Of a stretch of DNA of 32,113 nt, positions 16,135-24,862 are shown piece after piece (the stretch's first letter is position 1; every line of letters begins with the position of its first letter). The stretch spans positions 1 through 32,113 of the forward strand of contig JBBRAO010000035.1 in NCBI GenBank assembly GCA_038206725.1, in the 5' to 3' direction. Source of the DNA: JBAXXL01 sp038206725 (GTDB taxonomy: Bacteria > Bacteroidota > Ignavibacteria > Kapaibacteriales > UBA2268). Both the position numbers and the translations under genes were made by a program. A model generated the notes under the pieces. The model did no database searches. It was given only the letters and a program-made list of their open reading frames with translations, and had not been told where the DNA came from.

Positions 16135-17097
16135 ATGAAGAAAATCTTAGTTACCGGTGCATTAGGCCAAATTGGCTCTGAATTAATTTTTGCTTTAAAG
16201 AAAAAATACGGAAATGAAAACGTAATAGCATCCGATGTACGGTGCGATGCTCCTGATAATATAAAAAATAGTGGACCTTATGAAATTTTAGATGTTTTGA
16301 ATAAAGAAGCCATAGAAGCTTTAGTTAAAAAATACGAAATTGATACCATATTCCATTTAGCGGCTCTGTTATCTGCAGTTGGCGAAAAGAGACCGCAACT
16401 TTGCTGGGATGTCAATATGACCGGAACTTTGAATATTTTGGATATAGCCGTTCAATATAAATTAGAAAAAGTCATCATTCCTTCTTCGATCGCGGTTTGG
16501 GGTGAGGGTGTTCCAAAAGAAAACGTTCCTCAAGAATCAGTATTAAGACCATCGTCTATGTACGGTGTTACAAAAGTATGTGGCGAAAGATTGTGCGATT
16601 ATTATGTACATAAATTTGGTTTGGATGTTCGTGGATTGCGTTATCCAGGTATCATTTCTTCTGAAACCCTACCGGGTGGCGGCACAACAGATTATGCTGT
16701 AGAAATATACTACGAAGCAGTAAAAAATAAAAAGTATGATTGCTTTTTAGCCGAGGGTACACGCTTACCAATGATGTATATGCCTGATTGTATTAAAGCA
16801 ACTATAGATTTAGCAGAAGCGGATTTTAGTAAATTAAAACATCATAGCGATTTTAATGTCGCGGCTTTCAGTTTTGCTCCTGAAGATATCGCTAAATCAA
16901 TTCAAAAATACATTCCAGATTTCACAGTTACTTACAATCCTGATTTCCGTCAAGCAATTGCAGATAGCTGGCCAGGTTCAATTGATGATAGCTCAGCTCG
17001 TGAAGAATGGAATTGGCAACCTGATTTTGATTTAGATACTATGACTAAAGATATGTTGGATAATTTATCCGCAAAACACGCTAAAGGATTGATATAA
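16135..17097 (+). CDS. SDR-type NAD-dependent L-threonine 3-dehydrogenase
   Basis: 320 residues. It probably oxidises L-threonine at C3 to 2-amino-3-ketobutyrate with NAD+, the first step of threonine breakdown to glycine and acetyl-CoA. It is an extended short-chain dehydrogenase: GALGQIG at 8-14 binds NAD, Ser117/118 in IPSS and Tyr143/Lys147 in MYGVTK are the catalytic set. The threonine dehydrogenase subtype is indicated by RYPGIISSETLPGGGTTDYA, IYYEAVKNKKYDCFL, LPMMYMPDC and the end DSWPGSIDDSSAREEWNW. This is the epimerase-like enzyme, not the zinc-dependent Tdh of E. coli. A glycine C-acetyltransferase partner (kbl) is not in this window. Other NAD-sugar epimerases are the main alternative and are less likely. 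Confidence 0.88.
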   Translation: MKKILVTGALGQIGSELIFALKKKYGNENVIASDVRCDAPDNIKNSGPYEILDVLNKEAIEALVKKYEIDTIFHLAALLSAVGEKRPQLCWDVNMTGTLNILDIAVQYKLEKVIIPSSIAVWGEGVPKENVPQESVLRPSSMYGVTKVCGERLCDYYVHKFGLDVRGLRYPGIISSETLPGGGTTDYAVEIYYEAVKNKKYDCFLAEGTRLPMMYMPDCIKATIDLAEADFSKLKHHSDFNVAAFSFAPEDIAKSIQKYIPDFTVTYNPDFRQAIADSWPGSIDDSSAREEWNWQPDFDLDTMTKDMLDNLSAKHAKGLI

Positions 17098-17123
17098 TAA
17101 ATTCCAATTGCAAATTACTGTGG

Positions 17124-17200
17124 GCTGTTTCAAAAAGACGAATTAATAAAATCGAATTAATGAAACAGCTTCACTAATTATAAAGGTTAGTTTCAAAAAG
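17124..17200. repeat. Inverted and direct repeats before scpA
   Basis: GCTGTTTCA (17124-17132) and TGAAACAGC (17161-17169) form an inverted pair. Between them CGAATTAAT occurs twice (17139 and 17153). TTTCAAAAAG occurs at 17128 and again at 17191. All lie in the 110-base gap between the dehydrogenase and scpA; the RNA could form a hairpin with a long loop. A regulatory role is only a guess. Confidence 0.45.
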
Positions 17201-17207
17201 TTGTTAA

Positions 17208-17909
17208 ATGTATAAAATTAAACTACCGAATTTCGAAGGTCCATTTGACTTGCTTCTGTACTTCATTAAGAAAGAAGAAGTCAATATCTATGATATTCCA
17301 ATAGCACGGATTGCCGAGGAATTTTTGAGCTATATCCGTTTGATGCAGTATTTTGATTTGGAATTAGCTTCTGAATTTATATTGATGGCCGCCAACTTGA
17401 TGTATATCAAATCGCAGATGCTTTTACCGAGACAGAAAGAAGATGGAGTAGAAGACCTTGACGATCCAAGGAAACAGCTTATTCAGCGTTTACTCGAATA
17501 TCAACAAATTAAAGATGGTGCAAGGAACATCGCTGAATCGTATGAAAACCAAAAATATACATTCTATAGAACTCTTTTTGAAGCAGATAAAGAAGAATAC
17601 GAAGAAGATACATATAAAAATACAACAATTTTTGACTTGATGACCGCTTTTAAAAAAGCTATCGAAAAAGCCAAAGGCGATCCTCCGCATACGGTGGATA
17701 TGAATACCGTTTCTGTAGAGGAAAGCATGTCGGCGCTGATGGATATAGTAAAATCAAAAAAGAAAGTTACATTTTATAATTTCGTTAGAAATTTAGATAA
17801 AATGAATATTGTGGCTACATTTTTAGCGATTTTAAATTTATTAAAAGATAATATGATATTTATTCGTCAATCAAATGATTTTGGTGATATTGTAATATTT
17901 GCGAAGTAA
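17208..17909 (+). CDS. scpA: Segregation and condensation protein A
   Basis: 233 residues, normal length for the family. ScpA is the kleisin subunit that bridges the Smc dimer and works with ScpB in chromosome condensation and segregation. The N-terminal signature is clear: LPNFEGPFDLLLYFIKKEEV (about 6-25), DIPIARIAEEFL, and then LELASEFILMAANLMYIKSQMLLPR. The C terminus has a winged-helix-like part with VTFYNFVRNLDKMNIVATFLAILNLLKD. Its stop is 5 bases before ybaK, so they are translated from one message. scpB is not in the window. Confidence 0.95.
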   Translation: MYKIKLPNFEGPFDLLLYFIKKEEVNIYDIPIARIAEEFLSYIRLMQYFDLELASEFILMAANLMYIKSQMLLPRQKEDGVEDLDDPRKQLIQRLLEYQQIKDGARNIAESYENQKYTFYRTLFEADKEEYEEDTYKNTTIFDLMTAFKKAIEKAKGDPPHTVDMNTVSVEESMSALMDIVKSKKKVTFYNFVRNLDKMNIVATFLAILNLLKDNMIFIRQSNDFGDIVIFAK

Positions 17910-17914
17910 AAAAT

Positions 17915-18397
17915 ATGTCAAAAGATAAATTTCCGGTAACTCCGGGCACAAGGTTTTTGCAAGATAACAAAGTGAATTTTAATTCGTATATATACGAATA
18001 CGCTGAAAAGGGCGGAACAAAGCAAACTGCGGAAGATTTAAACATTGAGGAGCACATTGTTATTAAATCATTAGTGTTTGAAAATGAAAACAAGCAATGT
18101 ATTGTTATGCTTCAGCACGGCGACAAAAATGTGTCAACAAAAGAATTATCTCGCTTAGCCGGGTTTAAAAAATTAGAACCCGCAGATGCAAATCAAGCGA
18201 TGAAATGGACCGGGTACCAATTTGGTGGTACGAGCCCATTCGGAACAAAAAGAGAAATGGCAGTTTATGCCGAAGAAACTATCTTTGAATTAGAAAAAAT
18301 ATTTATCAATGGCGGGAAGCGAGGTTTTATTGTCGAGATATCACCGGATGAATTAAAACGAATTCTTGAAATAAAAACTGTTAAAACCGCAATTTGA
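17915..18397 (+). CDS. ybaK: YbaK-type Cys-tRNA(Pro) deacylase
   Basis: 160 residues, matching the ~159 of E. coli YbaK over its length. The protein hydrolyses Cys wrongly attached to tRNA-Pro, a stand-alone editing step. Motifs: HIVIKSLVF with Lys51, equivalent to the active-site lysine of the family, KELSRLAGFKKLEPAD, and WTGYQFGGTSPFGTKRE (98-114) with the conserved glycines, then NGGKRGFIVEISPDELKRIL. It begins 5 bases after scpA and ends 11 bases before the WG-repeat gene, so the three genes form an operon. Confidence 0.92.
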   Translation: MSKDKFPVTPGTRFLQDNKVNFNSYIYEYAEKGGTKQTAEDLNIEEHIVIKSLVFENENKQCIVMLQHGDKNVSTKELSRLAGFKKLEPADANQAMKWTGYQFGGTSPFGTKREMAVYAEETIFELEKIFINGGKRGFIVEISPDELKRILEIKTVKTAI

Positions 18398-18408
18398 GGA
18401 AAAATGAA

Positions 18409-19488
18409 ATGAGAAAATATATATTAATAATAGTATCACTATTTATTACATTAACGGCTTTAAGCGCGCAAAACAATATCGAACCATTAGGAGCTTATAA
18501 GTTAGATGGTAAGTGGCACGTTTTTGATTACCAAGGTAACGTAATGTTCGAACCCTTAGACTTGTTACAAATAGGCGGCTATGGGCAAGGACTAATCTTA
18601 GCCATCAAGGAAATTGACGGACAAAAGAAATGGGCTTATATTGATACCAAAGGAAATATAAAATTTTCATTTGTTGCCGACGGAGCAAAAGTCTTTTCAG
18701 ATAGTACAGCAATGATTCGTTATTGTGTTTCTGAGACTTGTGACACAGTTAAGTATGGATATATTGATTATACAGGTAAGCAAATTGTAGAACCAAATTG
18801 GTACGATGCAACAGTTTTTGTTAATGGATTAGCTTGGGTAATGAATTTCAAAGAGCGCGGATTCATTAACAAAAAAGGCGAATTTGTGATAAAAGCCGAT
18901 AAGTATGTATTTGGTTTGCCGTTCGTCGAAGGATTATCCATTGTACATAATAAAGATGGAAAATTTGGCTATATGAACTTGAAAGGGGAGATGCAAATTC
19001 CTTTTCAATTTGATGATGCTTTACCATTCTCCGATTCGTTAGCGCCGGTTTATAACAAAGGAAGGTTTTTATATGTGGATTACCACGGAAAAACTGTCAT
19101 TCCAACAAATCGCCAATTTGCACGCGGATTTAAAAACGGCTATGCATTCACAGGTGAACCAAACGACAAATTTAAACCACTTTGGCAGGTCATCAATAGA
19201 CAAGGTGTTATAATGACTCAAGATAGATTCCTAAACGTAACGGACTTTTCCCAAGGTTTAGCGGCTGTTCAAAAGTTGGACGGCAAATGGATATTTATTG
19301 ATCCTTATGGTCAGAACATATTGGAGAAAGAATTTGATTTTGCTACTCCATTTCACAAAGGATTAGCTTGGGCATCTATTCGTGCGGAAAATAAGTTTGG
19401 TTTTATAAATCCAAATGGGGAGTGGGTTGTTCAGCTTCCAAAAGCTGATGGATATGTAGATTTCAGAGTTAATCAAATAGTAAAATAA
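18409..19488 (+). CDS. WG-repeat protein with signal peptide
   Basis: 359 residues from the ATG at 18409. This start is preferred over TTG at 18394 because GAGGA (18396-18400) sits 8 bases upstream and the protein then opens with a clean signal peptide (MRKYILIIVSLFITLTALSAQ). The mature protein is made of about nine WG-type repeats of the form KWxFID..G..I.P, including GKWHVFDYQGNVMF, VKYGYIDYTGKQI, GKFGYMNLKGEM, GRFLYVDYHGKTVI, GKWIFIDPYGQNI and NKFGFINPNGEWV. Such repeats form beta-rich surface or periplasmic proteins of unknown role. The stop codon is 4 bases from the convergent methyltransferase gene, and no terminator is visible between them. Confidence 0.85.
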   Translation: MRKYILIIVSLFITLTALSAQNNIEPLGAYKLDGKWHVFDYQGNVMFEPLDLLQIGGYGQGLILAIKEIDGQKKWAYIDTKGNIKFSFVADGAKVFSDSTAMIRYCVSETCDTVKYGYIDYTGKQIVEPNWYDATVFVNGLAWVMNFKERGFINKKGEFVIKADKYVFGLPFVEGLSIVHNKDGKFGYMNLKGEMQIPFQFDDALPFSDSLAPVYNKGRFLYVDYHGKTVIPTNRQFARGFKNGYAFTGEPNDKFKPLWQVINRQGVIMTQDRFLNVTDFSQGLAAVQKLDGKWIFIDPYGQNILEKEFDFATPFHKGLAWASIRAENKFGFINPNGEWVVQLPKADGYVDFRVNQIVK

Positions 19489-19492
19489 GCCG

Positions 19493-20029
19493 TTAATAAG
19501 ATTTCCATAATCTTACGGCTTCATAAATCGCGATACCGGCTGAAACACTTACGTTAAGTGAGTGTTTTACGCCGTACATTGGTATTTCTATTGCAAAATC
19601 GCATAATTCCAAAACCTCATCGGAAATTCCGCTTATTTCATTACCAACAACAATACACAAAGGGAAATCTTCTTTATTCAAATCGCTGTAATTTCTTGCG
19701 GTTTGAGTTAATTCGAGAGCCACTATTTTCCATCTTTGACTCTTTTTGTATTCAATTGCTTCCACAGTAGTTGGAAAATATCTCCAAGGAACCGATTCGT
19801 CGGCACCTAAAGCAGTTTTGTGAACCTCCTTTCGAGGTGGGGCAGGAGTGAACCCGCATAACAGAACTTCCGACAATAAAGCAGAATCGGATGAGCGAAA
19901 AACTGACCCGACATTATAACTGCTTCTGATATTGTCTAATACTATACAAATTGGATGACGATTGCTGTTAAGCGCGTCTTCGGTTGTTAAGCGTAGATTT
20001 AATAGTTCCTGATGGCTGAGTTTCCGCAT
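19493..20029 (-). CDS. SpoU/TrmH-family RNA 2'-O-methyltransferase
   Basis: 178 residues, a short member consisting almost only of the SPOUT catalytic domain. It should transfer methyl from S-adenosylmethionine to a ribose 2'-OH in tRNA or rRNA. The three SpoU motifs are complete: NVGSVFRSSD (39-48, catalytic Arg45), VVGNEISGIS (127-136, Glu131) and IPMYGVKHSLNVSVS (149-163), which forms the knot. The lack of an N-terminal RNA-binding extension fits the TrmH/TrmL-like short group, but the target cannot be named. It follows the LytR_C gene by 8 bases on the same strand. Confidence 0.92.
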   Translation of the reverse strand: MRKLSHQELLNLRLTTEDALNSNRHPICIVLDNIRSSYNVGSVFRSSDSALLSEVLLCGFTPAPPRKEVHKTALGADESVPWRYFPTTVEAIEYKKSQRWKIVALELTQTARNYSDLNKEDFPLCIVVGNEISGISDEVLELCDFAIEIPMYGVKHSLNVSVSAGIAIYEAVRLWKSY

Positions 20030-20037
20030 ACGAACTA

Positions 20038-20490
20038 CTAATTAAATGGTTTTAATTCAAAAAAGTCGTTACCGATTATAACACTTGTTCTGATATATAA
20101 GCTTGAATCCACTTGGCTGACTATTGATTTGTTGGATATTCCCATAGCATAAGCCACTTTATCGGCGGATTTCAAATCACCGACTCTATCGCAAATAACT
20201 GAGCGATTTAAAACCTCGGAGTAGTTGCCTATTTCAACAACATCGAAACCACGGCGGCGTAAATATTCTTTAGCTGTAGATGCTAATCCTGCAACACCAC
20301 AGGCATTGAGTACATTTATTTGAATTACTTCTTTTTTCTTCGATGAACTTGCTTGGTTGACATAAGGGTCAACAGAAGGTGATATAAAGATTCTGTGCAA
20401 AAATGATACGAATAATACTACTGTAACAATTCCTAATGTAGCAAGTAAGCCGTTTACAAAATGTGCTTTTTTTAATTTAAATTTATTCAT
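20038..20490 (-). CDS. LytR C-terminal-domain (LytR_C) membrane protein
   Basis: 150 residues from the ATG at 20490. This start has a strong GGGGGGA six bases upstream, and a candidate -7 element at 20535-20542 lies downstream of the ATG at 20577, so that longer start would not be in the transcript. A single transmembrane helix (about 18-35, TLGIVTVVLFVSFLHRIF) precedes a periplasmic LytR_C domain: IQINVLNACGVAGLASTAKE, YLRRRGFDVVEIGNYSE, then DLKSADKVAYAMG and a final TSVIIGNDF. The LytR_C domain alone is common in Bacteroidota/Chlorobi envelopes, with unknown role. It is the first gene of a pair with the methyltransferase. Confidence 0.8.
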   Translation of the reverse strand: MNKFKLKKAHFVNGLLATLGIVTVVLFVSFLHRIFISPSVDPYVNQASSSKKKEVIQINVLNACGVAGLASTAKEYLRRRGFDVVEIGNYSEVLNRSVICDRVGDLKSADKVAYAMGISNKSIVSQVDSSLYIRTSVIIGNDFFELKPFN

Positions 20491-20534
20491 TTGGTCCCCC
20501 CAAATATTAATAAAATACATATACCATAATCTAT

Positions 20535-20542
20535 CAAATATA
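20535..20542 (-). promoter_or_regulatory. Candidate -7 element of the LytR_C gene
   Basis: Plus-strand CAAATATA reads TATATTTG on the minus strand, a match to TAnnTTTG, 44 bases before the preferred ATG. No -33 TTG was found at the usual distance. Confidence 0.4.
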
Positions 20543-20657
20543 ATGCCACAATGACGAAAGATTCGGCTAAAGAACAATGAATCGAAACAATAATTGATCT
20601 CAAAAAACGTTTTTTATGCTAGAAAATTTAGTTATGTTTAATAATGAAATGGTAGTT

Positions 20658-22505
20658 ATGGATCAAGAAAAAAAGATAGAGCAATTTCAGTATAAAGCTG
20701 AGATGAAACAATTATTAAATCTTATAATTCATTCTCTATATACACATCCGGAAGTGTTCTTGAGAGAACTTGTATCGAATTCATCCGATGCTTTAAATAA
20801 AATTCGATTTATGAAATTAACCAACGAACAAGTTTTGTCACCGGAAGAAGAATTAAAAATTACGATAAGTATTGAACCGGAAAACGGGTTTTTTTCGATT
20901 GAAGATACGGGTATTGGTATGACTCACGAAGATTTAGTTGAGCGTATCGGTACTGTTGCCAGCTCCGGGACATTAGAATATATTAAGAATCTAAAAGACG
21001 CCGAAAAAGCCGACAATCAATTAATTGGTAAATTTGGTGTGGGATTCTATTCGATCTTTATGGTTACCGACGAAGTAACAATCGAAACAAGACACGCCGA
21101 TTTAAATTCAATCGCTTATAAGTGGACTTCACAAGGCGAAGATTCTTATTCTGTTGAACCAATTGAAAAAGAGAATCGAGGAACAAAAATATCGTTCAAA
21201 TTAAAAGACGAATACAAATATATAGCCGATAAATTTCAAATTAAGCAAATCTTAAATAAATATTCGAACTTTGTTGATTTCCCGATTTACATTGAAAACG
21301 AAAAGGTTAACGTTGTCGAAGCCCTATGGCATAAGAAAGAAGCAGATTTGGTTAAGGAAGAAGTATCGGAGTTTTATAAATTTATCAGCAATGATTATTT
21401 CCCTCCTCTCGATTATTTAAAACTTGATATAGAAGGGACAATTAATTTCAAAGCGTTACTATTTATACCTGAAAACGCTCCACAGAACTTGTTCCAAGAG
21501 CGCGATAGGAAAACACTTCATTTATACTCAAGCAAAGTTTTTATTAACGATGATTGTCAAGAATTGCTTCCTGATTACTTAAGTTTTATAAAGGGCGTTA
21601 TTGATACCGAAGATTTGCCGCTTAATGTCAGCCGCGAAGTAACTCAAAATAGTCCGGTAATCCACAAAATAGCCGATATTATTAAAAGTAGAATACTTAG
21701 TTGGCTTGAAAAAATGGCAAATGATGACAATGAAAAGTACGAGAAGTTCTATCGTGAATTTGGCTCACTTTTCAAAACCGGTACTAATAGCGACTATATG
21801 AATAAAAAACGAATAGTGGATTTGCTACGATACGAAAGCTCTAATACAAAAGCCGGCGAATTTACTACATTAAATAAATATACCTCGGTTTTGGATACTA
21901 AACAAGAACACATATATTATTTGACAGGTCCAAACCGAGAGCAAGTCGAACGGAATCCGAATTTGGAGTATTTCAAGAAAAATGATATCGAAGTTCTGTA
22001 TTTGACCGATCCGGTTGATGTATTTACAGTTCCTTACTTTGGAGATTATGAAGGCAAGTCATTTAAATCCATTGAAAAAGCCGATATAAAAATAGAAAAT
22101 AACGAAGAATCGCAAGTCGATGAAGAAGCTAAAACCGATTTATTGGCGTATTTTAAAACAATTCTTGGTGATAAAGTAGAAGATGTAGTTGAGTCCAAAC
22201 GTTTGGTGGAATCTCCTGTTACGTTGGTTGTTGGTGCCGAAGGGATGGATCCTCAAATGGAAAAAATGATGCAATATATGGAAAAAAACTATACATTGTC
22301 GAAACGCATTTTGGAAGTTAACATCAATCACAAAATAATCAAGAACCTTTCAGAAATTTATAACAAAGATAAAGACGACCCGAGATTGAAAAACGCCATT
22401 GAGCAATTGTTCGACAGCGCACTACTTTTAGAGGGATATTTGAAAAATCCGGCCGACTTTGTAACAAGAATGAATGATTTTATAATGAAAGCAACAGAAA
22501 ATTAA
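20658..22505 (+). CDS. htpG: Hsp90-family chaperone HtpG
   Basis: 615 residues from ATG 20658. This start is chosen because the protein then opens MDQEKKIEQFQYKAEMKQLL, as HtpG proteins usually do. In-frame ATGs at 20616 and 20634 would add 14 or 8 residues; none has a clear ribosome binding site. HtpG is an ATP-dependent cytosolic chaperone. The GHKL ATPase motifs are intact: ELVSNSSDALNKI with the magnesium-binding Asn, DTGIGM, GTVASSGT and GKFGVGFYSIFMV. The middle domain has the LPLNVSRE catalytic-loop motif with its Arg, and NSPVIHKI. The C terminus lacks the MEEVD of cytosolic eukaryotic Hsp90. A 14-bp palindrome AAAAAACGTTTTTT (20602-20615) lies just upstream. No CIRCE-like operator was seen. 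Confidence 0.95.
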   Translation: MDQEKKIEQFQYKAEMKQLLNLIIHSLYTHPEVFLRELVSNSSDALNKIRFMKLTNEQVLSPEEELKITISIEPENGFFSIEDTGIGMTHEDLVERIGTVASSGTLEYIKNLKDAEKADNQLIGKFGVGFYSIFMVTDEVTIETRHADLNSIAYKWTSQGEDSYSVEPIEKENRGTKISFKLKDEYKYIADKFQIKQILNKYSNFVDFPIYIENEKVNVVEALWHKKEADLVKEEVSEFYKFISNDYFPPLDYLKLDIEGTINFKALLFIPENAPQNLFQERDRKTLHLYSSKVFINDDCQELLPDYLSFIKGVIDTEDLPLNVSREVTQNSPVIHKIADIIKSRILSWLEKMANDDNEKYEKFYREFGSLFKTGTNSDYMNKKRIVDLLRYESSNTKAGEFTTLNKYTSVLDTKQEHIYYLTGPNREQVERNPNLEYFKKNDIEVLYLTDPVDVFTVPYFGDYEGKSFKSIEKADIKIENNEESQVDEEAKTDLLAYFKTILGDKVEDVVESKRLVESPVTLVVGAEGMDPQMEKMMQYMEKNYTLSKRILEVNINHKIIKNLSEIYNKDKDDPRLKNAIEQLFDSALLLEGYLKNPADFVTRMNDFIMKATEN

Positions 22506-22506
22506 T

Positions 22507-22531
22507 AAAAAAGGGTGTACCCCCTTTTTTT
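22507..22531 (+). terminator. Intrinsic terminator of htpG
   Basis: AAAAAAGGG (22507-22515) pairs with CCCTTTTTT (22522-22530) around TGTACC, followed by more T-rich sequence. It starts 2 bases after the htpG stop. Confidence 0.85.
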
Positions 22532-22603
22532 ATTTTATAAAAAAATAGTAATTTGGTATGATAAAAATAGAAAAATTTTGAAAACAATTTTAGGAATAGA
22601 ATA

Positions 22604-24790
22604 ATGGAAAAAATCATACTCTTTATTGTAATAATTTTTACAATAGGATTTATCACAAATAATAAGGCACAGGCAACCGATAGGCCTTATTATCTTTTGA
22701 TTGGTAATATAGAAGATCAAAAAGGCAATGGTGAAGGTACCGGTTTCCCTGACCAAAACACAACCGTCACAAACCTAATTGATATGGATTACTGGGACCC
22801 ACTGCAATCAAGAGCAGAATGGAAGCCTTGGACTTTAAGAGCACCTTTTAGTCCATCAACATTTGCCCAATATCCAATTACTTCATTTGACTTTGTTGTT
22901 ATACCAATGCAGGACAAAGGTCTTGATTATTCAATCGGTGGGATCAAAGTAATAGATAAGATAAATGAATTAATCGCGGCGGGCAAGGATATAATTTTAG
23001 TTGGAAGTAACTGGCTGGGCAAAGCCGCTAATGACCCGGATTGTAATAAATTCGTAACCGAAACACTTGGTTTGATACCTGAAAAAGTATCATTAATTGA
23101 AGGTAATACTTATGTTGGTTACCACACTTATGGAGTTGATGGTCCTATTACTGCCGGACACGATATGCACTTTAACGGTGGATATGAGAGAAATGGTACC
23201 GGAGTTCAATGGCCTGTAAGACTTTATCGTGAAGCTGATATGTTCACTGTTAAACAGGGTTCAGATTTTAAATGGCTTGACAAAACTGTTGCATTCGGCA
23301 GTTCTACTAAATACGTTGGTGGGATGACAACAATAGGCCAATCAACTATAGCTGTATGGTCGGTAGATTGGTCAAATTGCTCAGGTGCGACGTTGGGCGA
23401 CATTCATTACACATACAAAGCATTGGTAGAATTGTTCTTAAGCGATACTCCAAAACCGGAACCATATTTGGAAAGTGAGTTTAATAAAATTCAAATGGGT
23501 TCTTGTGAATTGGGTGACAGTTTATTCTCAACTTGTAGGATTGTGAATAATGGAAGAAAACCATTAGTTGTTACCGATATCAAGTTATGGAGAACAGACC
23601 AAACATGTTTTACAATTATGAAAAATCCTAAAGCCTTTACATTGGAGCCGGGAACACAAAAAAAACTTATGGTTCGTTTCAAACCCCCTGAAGATGGTGA
23701 TTTCACAGACGATCTTATGATAATCAGCAATGCTGTCAATTGCAGTAATAACGAATATTTCATCGGTTTAGAAGCAACAGGCGGTCAAAAAATGAATTAT
23801 GGTCCTTGCTTGAGCATAACAGGTTACCCAGTTGATTTCGGTAAAATTATGACCGGTAAAGTTGCATTTGCGGATGTGGAAGTAACAAACACAGGTCAAT
23901 CAAACTTGGTTATTGATAGTATATTTTGTCCCGATAAAAATCAAAAAGACTTTATTTATGCCGATGAATATAAAATGCCTAAGGTTGTAATTCCTGGGAA
24001 TACCCATACACAAAGATTTAAGTTTATTCCGTTAAAAGAAAATCAAAAATATACTACTAAAGTTAAAATATGTACTAACGGATATAATACGATTAAAGAG
24101 GAATGGGGTAAAGGTATTGGCTTTGTTACACTAATCGGTGAAACATTTTCCGATAAAGCAGGTTCGGACATTGTTGTTGCAAAAGATGAAATGCTTTTCG
24201 GAACCCAAAGTAAAAGATTTGACACAACAATAGTAATAAGAAACGCCGGAGACGAAGATTTGTTGGTACAAGCACCTGTTTTCTCTGATTGCGATCAGGA
24301 AAATGAAGAAGCGTTTTCGTTCTCGCCGGCTGAAATACCAGTTATAATTGCCGGTGCTGATTTTACACTGACAGTAACATTTGATCCACCGGACAACAAA
24401 GAATATATTTGCAATCTAAATTTATCAAATAATTCCGCTAACCCTACCAAAAGATCTATGAAAATATGGTTCAATGGCGAAGGCAAAGGTGTTATTGTAA
24501 AAGGTGTTAATGATAACAATCAGCAAAATCTTTTTGATGTAAAAGTTATTCCTAATCCGGTAACTGACAATTCTGAAATTCAATTGAGTATTCTTGATGA
24601 TGTTCAAAACAATCTTGAAATTACTTTAGTTGATATGCTAGGTAAAGAAGTAATGAAGATTGAAAATGGCGTTTACTCAAAAGGTGAATACAAATACGAT
24701 TTAAACAGAAGCAATATCGCAAGTGGTAAATACTTGTTGATTGTAAAATTTGGGTTTGATCAACAAAGCATACCCGTTATTGTAAAATAG
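22604..24790 (+). CDS. T9SS-secreted protein with ASH-like beta repeats and a novel N-terminal domain
   Basis: 728 residues with a signal peptide (~1-23, ending NKAQA). Residues ~25-260 form an alpha/beta domain I cannot name: PYYLLIGNIEDQ, ITSFDFVVIPMQDKG, AAGKDIILVGSNWLG and STIAVWSVDWSNC read like a Rossmann- or ThuA-like fold. Three choice-of-anchor D/ASH-like beta-sandwich repeats follow at ~300-395, ~410-510 and ~528-630, marked by CRIVNNGRKPLVVTDI, VEVTNTGQSNLVIDSI and IVIRNAGDEDLLVQ, each ending near a VxFxPP turn. The last ~85 residues are a T9SS type A sorting domain (VIPNPVTDN, IASGKYLLIVKF). It is probably an extracellular or surface-held protein. Transcribed alone and ended by the hairpin at 24817. 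Confidence 0.85.
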   Translation: MEKIILFIVIIFTIGFITNNKAQATDRPYYLLIGNIEDQKGNGEGTGFPDQNTTVTNLIDMDYWDPLQSRAEWKPWTLRAPFSPSTFAQYPITSFDFVVIPMQDKGLDYSIGGIKVIDKINELIAAGKDIILVGSNWLGKAANDPDCNKFVTETLGLIPEKVSLIEGNTYVGYHTYGVDGPITAGHDMHFNGGYERNGTGVQWPVRLYREADMFTVKQGSDFKWLDKTVAFGSSTKYVGGMTTIGQSTIAVWSVDWSNCSGATLGDIHYTYKALVELFLSDTPKPEPYLESEFNKIQMGSCELGDSLFSTCRIVNNGRKPLVVTDIKLWRTDQTCFTIMKNPKAFTLEPGTQKKLMVRFKPPEDGDFTDDLMIISNAVNCSNNEYFIGLEATGGQKMNYGPCLSITGYPVDFGKIMTGKVAFADVEVTNTGQSNLVIDSIFCPDKNQKDFIYADEYKMPKVVIPGNTHTQRFKFIPLKENQKYTTKVKICTNGYNTIKEEWGKGIGFVTLIGETFSDKAGSDIVVAKDEMLFGTQSKRFDTTIVIRNAGDEDLLVQAPVFSDCDQENEEAFSFSPAEIPVIIAGADFTLTVTFDPPDNKEYICNLNLSNNSANPTKRSMKIWFNGEGKGVIVKGVNDNNQQNLFDVKVIPNPVTDNSEIQLSILDDVQNNLEITLVDMLGKEVMKIENGVYSKGEYKYDLNRSNIASGKYLLIVKFGFDQQSIPVIVK

Positions 24791-24816
24791 TCTTATAGAT
24801 TATAATTTATTACTCT

Positions 24817-24851
24817 AACCTTGCCGTTGGTTTCAAACCGGCGGTAAGGTT
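24817..24851. terminator. Hairpin terminator between two converging genes
   Basis: AACCTTGCCGTTGGTTT (24817-24833) pairs along 17 positions with AAACCGGCGGTAAGGTT (24835-24851), with three G-U pairs and a tight turn. It sits between the plus-strand T9SS gene and the minus-strand barrel gene. It lacks a long T-run on either side, so it may act mainly as a strong stem. Confidence 0.7.
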
Positions 24852-24862
24852 TATATTATTAA

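Noticed and set aside
18394..18408. TTG start for the WG-repeat protein
   Set aside because: It overlaps the ybaK stop and has no ribosome binding site; ATG 18409 has GAGGA at good spacing and a clean signal peptide.
20491..20577. Longer start (ATG 20577) for the LytR_C gene
   Set aside because: It adds 29 residues unlike a signal peptide, lies upstream of the candidate -7 element, and lacks the strong GGGGGGA found before ATG 20490.
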